Source: Hyphochytrium catenoides
Taxonomy: Eukaryota; Sar; Hyphochytriomycetes; Hyphochytriales; Hyphochytriaceae
Assembly: GCA_900088475.1 (NCBI GenBank)
Contig: FLMG01003611.1
Location: 1-26,595 of the forward strand
DNA: 26,595 nucleotides
Reading direction: 5' to 3'
Each line of letters opens with the position of its first letter. The first letter of the stretch is position 1. A program made the translations under genes and the position numbers. A model generated the notes under the pieces. That model was not told where the DNA came from and did no database searches. It saw only the letters and a list, made by a program, of their open reading frames with translations. Shown in pieces: positions 22,338 through 26,595 of the stretch.

Positions 22338-23613
22338 TCAGGACTTTTTCTCTGATTTCAGAACCACGTCCTCGATGTATTCATAGAGTTCAAGAGCAGA
22401 GCCGTCCTTTACAGTAATATCCTCAGGATCTGGGGTCCATGACTAGATGTGTTCGGAGACATCAGAAATGGCTGCTGAAGTCTTTTCACTTATCCTTACC
22501 TTAGCGCTGTCCTCCCTCTTTTTCAGCACCTCCACTTTTGCCAAAAAGTCGTCATCTGCTACGCTCAAGTGTCCTTCTTCGTCCTCCTCATCACCGCCAT
22601 CGAGATGGTCATCGCTATTTCAAGAACGTGAGTTAAGGCGCAGAGCAAGCTCTTGGAGCTGCATTACCTTAGTAACAGTCCATCATCGTCGTCTAGCTCG
22701 TTTTCGTCAACACCATCATCATCAAGCCTTGGAGCCCCAATGGCAGGCGACGTCAATGACGTATCGGATTTGGTGGGAGCTGCCCTTCTGCTTTCGCTTG
22801 GTTCATCATGGCCAGCAGCCACCGGTTTCGACTGTTAATGGACGACAAGTCATATAAATAAATCACTTTTGCTCTAAGCGGTATAGAAGAGTAATACCAT
22901 GGCTGGCTTGTCCTCCCTACGACTAGTCTGGAGCTCGTTGCTCCCTTGTATAGGTAGATCCGTGCTCCTTTCTTTGTTGGCGGCAGCTTCAACCTGTGTA
23001 GCATTCAGGCATTGAGCTTGTGTTGCCTCTGATTCATACCTTTGTTTACCTTTTGCCGTAGGAATTCTCTCAATACTAAGAGCAAAAGAGGCTCTGCCTC
23101 ACTATCTTTTCCCGGAACCCCTAACGTCTGAGCAAGCTCATCTCGGCGGCGGTACATTCCCTACCAAGTGGAGCGTCAGGGGACCCCGTGACAATCCTGC
23201 ATCGAACGTCAACGTACCAAATTTACTTCAGGCATAAACACAGACTGCGAGCTCTCAAGCTTGTAATAGGCCAAGTACTCGGCCATGAGCTCAGCTAGAA
23301 GCCTTCCTAGAATCTCTTTGTGAGCGAGAAAAGTTCCATAAGTCTCTATCGTTGACTACCATACCTTCAGGGGTGCTTGTCGCCTTAAGACTGCTAGGGT
23401 TGGGTTGGTAGATACCATGAAGTCGCTCCTGTTCATCTATTACGGTCATCACTGCGGCCCTGAGCTGAGCCTGTGACATAAAGGGAAGCAGTAAGCGGAG
23501 GCAGCTTTCAATTTGCCTCTCATAACGCCCACCCGGATCGTGTTGAGGATGCCCTTTGCCTCCAAAGTATGTGACACAAGATTCTTGAGCTCGGATTCAT
23601 CCTCCGCCGACAT
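22338..23613 (-). CDS. CEP43/FOP (FGFR1OP) family centrosomal or basal-body protein
   Basis: Eight exons in coding order: 23613-23533, 23470-23365, 23306-23218, 23160-23050, 22993-22898, 22831-22668, 22614-22500, 22442-22338 (TGA). Phases all match, giving 288 aa. The N-terminus follows the family closely: ELKNLVSHTLEAKGILNTIR, then AQLRAAVMTVIDEQERL, then a LisH motif (GRLLAELMAEYLAYYKLESS, about 63-82) and GMYRRRDELAQTLGV. A Ser/Asp/Glu-rich linker leads to a short C-terminal block (ALELYEYIEDVVLKSEKKS) like the end of animal FOP. FOP-family proteins dimerise through the LisH region and anchor microtubules or assemble cilia at centrosomes and basal bodies. The shorter relative FOPNL/FOR20 shares the N-terminus but lacks the long acidic C-terminal part, so CEP43 fits better. 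The context gives no operon-like links. Confidence 0.85.
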
Positions 23614-23680
23614 TCTACCCGTGTTTCCGGTACTCGAAGTTGTTTGACGACGTTGATAATGAGATTGCCTTCGTACTTGC

Positions 23681-24137
23681 TTAAGGGCCTGCGTATTTCC
23701 GAGAAGCTGTCCGAGAGGTGCGGTACTGGCTTAGTGCTGTATCGATGCCAAACTCATTGAGATCGAATCTAGTCGCTTCGGCAGGCCTTGGCCCTGGGAT
23801 GTCTCGTTGTGACACAATGAGCACTCTAGACAGTTGCGGAGCTCCTCCCTGAAGACGAAGGTATGCTCCTGCCGACAGAAATCGTCAGAACCGCATCATC
23901 AGCAATAATAAAGCTCAACGCTGCTTCCATCTTCACATCTTTCTGTCGCTTCATTTGAGCAGAATGTCTGAAGGCCGCTAACGGACATTTACGTCAAGTG
24001 TTAGACATCGACAGATTAGGAATATAGTCTATTGGATTCTAGATTCTGTTTCCTGCAAGTTACGGCCAAGCTGTACCATGATCCGTTTCATGATAAGTCC
24101 AGTCTTTATGTTCCTGTCTGATACTGGAACTAGCCAT
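23681..24137 (-). CDS. Probable small two-exon protein (82 aa), unknown function
   Basis: Exon 1 is 24137-24077 and exon 2 is 23868-23681 (TAA), with donor G|GTACAG at 24076 and acceptor CGGCAG at 23869. Phase 1 meets phase 1, giving an 82-residue protein. It starts MASSSIRQEHKDWTYHETDH, continues AYLRLQGGAPQLSRVLIVSQ and ends TALSQYRTSRTASRKYAGP. The start context is GACAATGG. A TATAAAAA lies 115 bp upstream of the ATG at the right distance for a short leader. No signal peptide or membrane segment is visible, and I do not recognise the family. It is tandem with, and 67 bp upstream of, the CEP43-like ATG, and head-to-head with the COPI-associated gene. The open second exon and phase match support it, but splicing is inferred. 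Confidence 0.5.
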
Positions 24138-24605
24138 TGTCTATTACCCCTTCCGACCCTTTCCATCAATTTTAAGCATACCTTTACCTTGAAGGAAGGA
24201 ATAAAAGGTTGAGTACTTTGCGCGGCACAGAAGTGAAGAAAGAGCTTGCGCTTTTTATAGCGTTGGAGGCAAGTTCCCAAGCACCATCGCGCTTTGTGCA
24301 GAAAGCTGAAAAACGAGGATGACAAAGCAGCAAATTGCGTTGAGACTGACTGCTATGTAGACGTTCCTTGGATGTGATACTGATAAACGAAGTTCCAGAC
24401 AGAGATCGTCATAGGAGATTTATCAAGCAGACAACCCAAGCTTAGCCGTTGGAGCGTTGGCAGCCTGACAAGTGTGAGACGGTAAGCTTTGACTGTGGGT
24501 TGGTACAATGGTAGCTCTGTAGACATCATCGTAGGAGGAAGTTGACTCACTCTTCACTGCGGCTTACTTACCTCTCAGGCCTTGTAGACTATTTGACCGG
24601 AAAGG
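24138..24605. other. Divergent promoter region
   Basis: It separates two start codons pointing away from each other (24137 minus, 24606 plus). It contains the minus-strand TATA box and no supportable coding exon. A 39-codon pyrimidine-flanked open frame at about 24184-24307 could be a 5' exon but has no good partner. Confidence 0.5.
24252..24259 (-). promoter_or_regulatory. TATA box (TATAAAAA) for the small gene 23681-24137
   Basis: On the minus strand TATAAAAA is flanked by GCGC-type bases (CGC before, GCGC after) and lies 115 bp before the ATG at 24137. It is identical to the octamer at 4554-4561 on the plus strand. Confidence 0.5.
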
Positions 24606-25314
24606 ATGATGAATGCGTCTGGGCACAACCTTGCCAATCCATCGACAGCGAGTATCTCGTCGAAGCAAGTTGAGGCGGAGCGATTAGCTAATATGAGCTA
24701 CATGGAACGAATCAAGAATATGGAAACTCCAAAGCTTTTGAGAACAATGCGATTGGTGAATGTTGGTCTGGCTGCTCTGATGGCTCTCGCAGGATTCAGT
24801 GGCATGTTTGGCTTTATCACCCTGAACATCACCGGCACATTGATCTCTATCTACGTCATCTTATTCGCCCTCGTTCTCATGGTCTTCGAATGCCGACTCC
24901 AGTCCATGGAGCCAAAGATTCGGGAGAACTTCGGCTTCCTCTTCACGTATAAGGGTAGAGCCGCTTTCATCTTTTTTGTGGGCTTCCTCTGCTTTGGAAT
25001 GGACACTGCCCTGGGGTACCTTAGCGGGTCTTTGATGGTCTTGAACTCCTTTTTCAACGCTTTTGTGCTATTCATGCATCCTCAGTTCCGCAGCGGTGGT
25101 CTTACTGGAGATGCGGACCCAACTGCAGGTTATACCACTGGTAAGTAGCTGCTCATCATGATGGACTGCATTACGCGGCGCAAGCTAACGACTTACGACG
25201 TTGCCTTCCGCAGGTCATGAAGAAGCGACTGGCTTCTTGATGAAAAACCCTAAGTTGGCCATGCAGGCAGGCTCTATCGCTCTGCAGTCGCAGGCCGGAG
25301 CTCACCATGTATGA
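24606..25314 (+). CDS. COPI-associated membrane protein (TVP15-like)
   Basis: Two exons, 24606-25140 and 25214-25314 (TGA), with donor G|GTAAGT and acceptor CCGCAG, phase 1, giving 211 aa. A hydrophilic N-terminus of about 45 residues (SYMERIKNMETPKLLRTMR) precedes four hydrophobic segments: about 50-70, 75-97, 115-135 and 138-156. The third and fourth are joined by a short loop (LGYLSG). The tail is Gly-rich and ends in an alanine/glutamine stretch. The four-helix layout, the FE.R.....P.IRENFGFLFTYKGRA loop and the length fit the COPI-associated family, small Golgi/vesicle membrane proteins related to yeast Tvp15. A second ATG follows at once (24609). Function inside the family is poorly defined, so vesicle traffic is a family-level inference. 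Confidence 0.8.
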
Positions 25315-25466
25315 GATATATTATGATAAATACAATGGAGTCGGTTTACGGTGCCATGAATGCATATCTGCATTCTTCTCAGTGAAGATAACAACGTCCC
25401 TGATATATCACTCCGGACACGTTGAACTCCATTAGTTAGCAGAACTAAAATTGCTTCTTGGTATCC

Positions 25467-26595
25467 TCACTCGTAGAGACTTCTGATGTGGAGATAGGCT
25501 TTTCTTGTCTCATTCTCGATATGTGACGCTTGATTGAAGTTGCCCAGCTCCGGGAACTCTTTGAAGAGTAGGGTAGGATTAAGGCTGAGAAGCAGCTGAA
25601 CTCCTTGGCTAATGTCGTTCAAAGTGCGCCCTACATCTGGGTGCAACAGCTGGGTGCTTGACTGCTGGATTTCTAGCAGCTCCATACAGCTTCGGAGAAA
25701 GAGGAGGGCATGCTCCTTAAACCCTGGAGCATTTGTCCTCAGCAGCCTTTCCGAAGCATCCGAAACCAGTTTATGAATCTGAACGGTAACGATGTGCTGA
25801 GGATGGACAATCTCAAGCAGCTCAGACATGAGATCCAAAGTTAAATCCAGGCAATCTCGTGCCTGCCCCGCTGCCAGTAGCTCATGAGCAGTGCTTAAAC
25901 GATCTTGGATCGACTCTAGCGCACTGCTTATTCTTCCTGTGTCGACCATTGCGCGACATTTTTGGCACTTCCCAGACTTCCAGTCAACTAGACCCGGGCA
26001 ACTCTTCCGTTTATGATTGGGGCAAATGATGGCATCTAAAAGCGGTGTGCGGCCCATGCAGAACTCACACCGACACGTGAAAAAGAACTGCCGTGTTAGC
26101 TGCTTTTGCCGTCTCTCTGTCGATTGTTCAATGGGATGGAGATAAGCTATTGTGAGAGCCTCCCCTTTCTTGATGTCCCTTGCTGCTCTGACTTCAGAAT
26201 AGGGGCTGCCATCTTCCTCCTCATTTCCAGAATATTTCACGCAGTTCGGATAGCACGAGTGGTTGAAGAGAGAAAGGTGGAGGTAAAGACCGCTGCTGTA
26301 GCCGTTGCATTGCACCGCAAACATGAGGCGAAGGACTTCGTCTTCAGTTAACCCCAGATGCGCATAGTCTCTAGCCAAAGCAGCCACCTCTTCATGAGCT
26401 TCTTTTCGCTTTTCCGCTACCTTATCAGCTGGTATCTCGTCCAATGAAACTGGATGCAGCAACTTCATCGCCTGCAGCCGTTCCTGAGCGTCTGAGCTGC
26501 TCATCAAGGCGCGGATGCTGATTAGGTCAAATGGTAGTTCATCAGTAACTTCAGGCCAAGTGAGGAAAGGCCTATCCTTCACAAGCAAGGTTCCG
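25467..26595 (-). CDS. SMYD-like SET-domain protein (N-terminus beyond the right edge)
   Basis: A single open exon runs from the window edge (26595, reading in as GTLLVKDRPFLTW) to TGA at 25467, about 376 residues. SET hallmarks are NHSCYPNC (26264-26241) and GEALTIAYL, followed by the post-SET cysteines CRCEFC and a further zinc-type set (CPNH, CPG, CQKC). After that comes an all-helical C-terminal part (LHPDVGRTLNDISQGVQLLL), as in SMYD proteins, where a TPR-like domain covers the active site. The split SET N-part and any MYND zinc finger would lie upstream, outside the window; residues 20-90 here are probably the helical insert between the SET halves. SMYD proteins methylate histone or non-histone lysines; the target is unknown. 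No intron is seen in this stretch, unlike its neighbours. Confidence 0.82.
   Translation of the reverse strand, partial: GTLLVKDRPFLTWPEVTDELPFDLISIRALMSSSDAQERLQAMKLLHPVSLDEIPADKVAEKRKEAHEEVAALARDYAHLGLTEDEVLRLMFAVQCNGYSSGLYLHLSLFNHSCYPNCVKYSGNEEEDGSPYSEVRAARDIKKGEALTIAYLHPIEQSTERRQKQLTRQFFFTCRCEFCMGRTPLLDAIICPNHKRKSCPGLVDWKSGKCQKCRAMVDTGRISSALESIQDRLSTAHELLAAGQARDCLDLTLDLMSELLEIVHPQHIVTVQIHKLVSDASERLLRTNAPGFKEHALLFLRSCMELLEIQQSSTQLLHPDVGRTLNDISQGVQLLLSLNPTLLFKEFPELGNFNQASHIENETRKAYLHIRSLYE

Noticed and set aside
24060..24137. Resemblance of DWTYHETDHGTAWP to the start of an alpha-carbonic anhydrase
   Set aside because: The unspliced frame stops at once (TAA), no QSPI block or zinc-binding His motifs follow, and a donor inside this stretch gives a better two-exon small gene.
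24029..24325. 98-codon minus-strand ORF
   Set aside because: It spans the TATA box and the exon 1 region of the small gene in another frame, and has no recognisable motif.

Overview
This is nuclear DNA from a compact, intron-rich eukaryotic microbe. I infer a protist, possibly a stramenopile or other alga, but the lineage is not fixed by anything I can see. Genes are broken by short introns (about 55-445 bp) that all fit GT-AG, codons follow the standard code (TAA and TGA stops), and there are no operons or bacterial ribosome sites. I found no tRNA, rRNA, CRISPR array or transposon. All gene models below were spliced by hand. Exon phases were checked to join in frame, and the joined proteins match known families along their length where a family is named.

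Layout, left to right: (1) 1-3684 (+) the 3' part of a La-related protein (LARP4-like: La motif, RRM, RGG and low-complexity tail); (2) 4968-7090 (+) a SETD9-like SET-domain protein; (3) 7555-10251 (-) an octopine/nopaline dehydrogenase family oxidoreductase in ten exons; (4) 10331-10602 (+) a probable small two-exon gene, head-to-head with the dehydrogenase; (5) 11280-18740 (-) a 23-exon CTR9 homologue, the TPR scaffold of the Paf1 transcription-elongation complex, which fills over a quarter of the window; (6) 19138-19386 (-) a possible small basic protein; (7) 19486-21842 (+) an F-box/LRR-like protein with a very acidic tail; (8) 22338-23613 (-) a CEP43/FOP family centrosome or basal-body protein with a LisH motif; (9) 23681-24137 (-) a probable small two-exon gene with its own TATA box; (10) 24606-25314 (+) a COPI-associated four-helix membrane protein; (11) 25467-26595 (-) the 3' part of an SMYD-like SET-domain protein that runs off the right edge.

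The genes do not form one pathway. Three deal with chromatin or transcription elongation (SETD9-like, CTR9, SMYD-like), one with mRNA binding (LARP), one with ubiquitin targeting (F-box), one with the centriole or flagellum (CEP43), one with Golgi membranes (COPI-associated) and one with amino-acid/keto-acid metabolism (opine dehydrogenase family). Intact CEP43 is consistent with a lineage that builds centrioles or flagella at some life stage.

The most interesting points are three small head-to-head genes that simple ORF calling would miss, a 57-bp symmetric cassette exon in the SETD9-like gene made largely of a 19-bp tandem duplication, a series of short tandem duplications inside introns, and a possible spliced 3' extension of the LARP gene.
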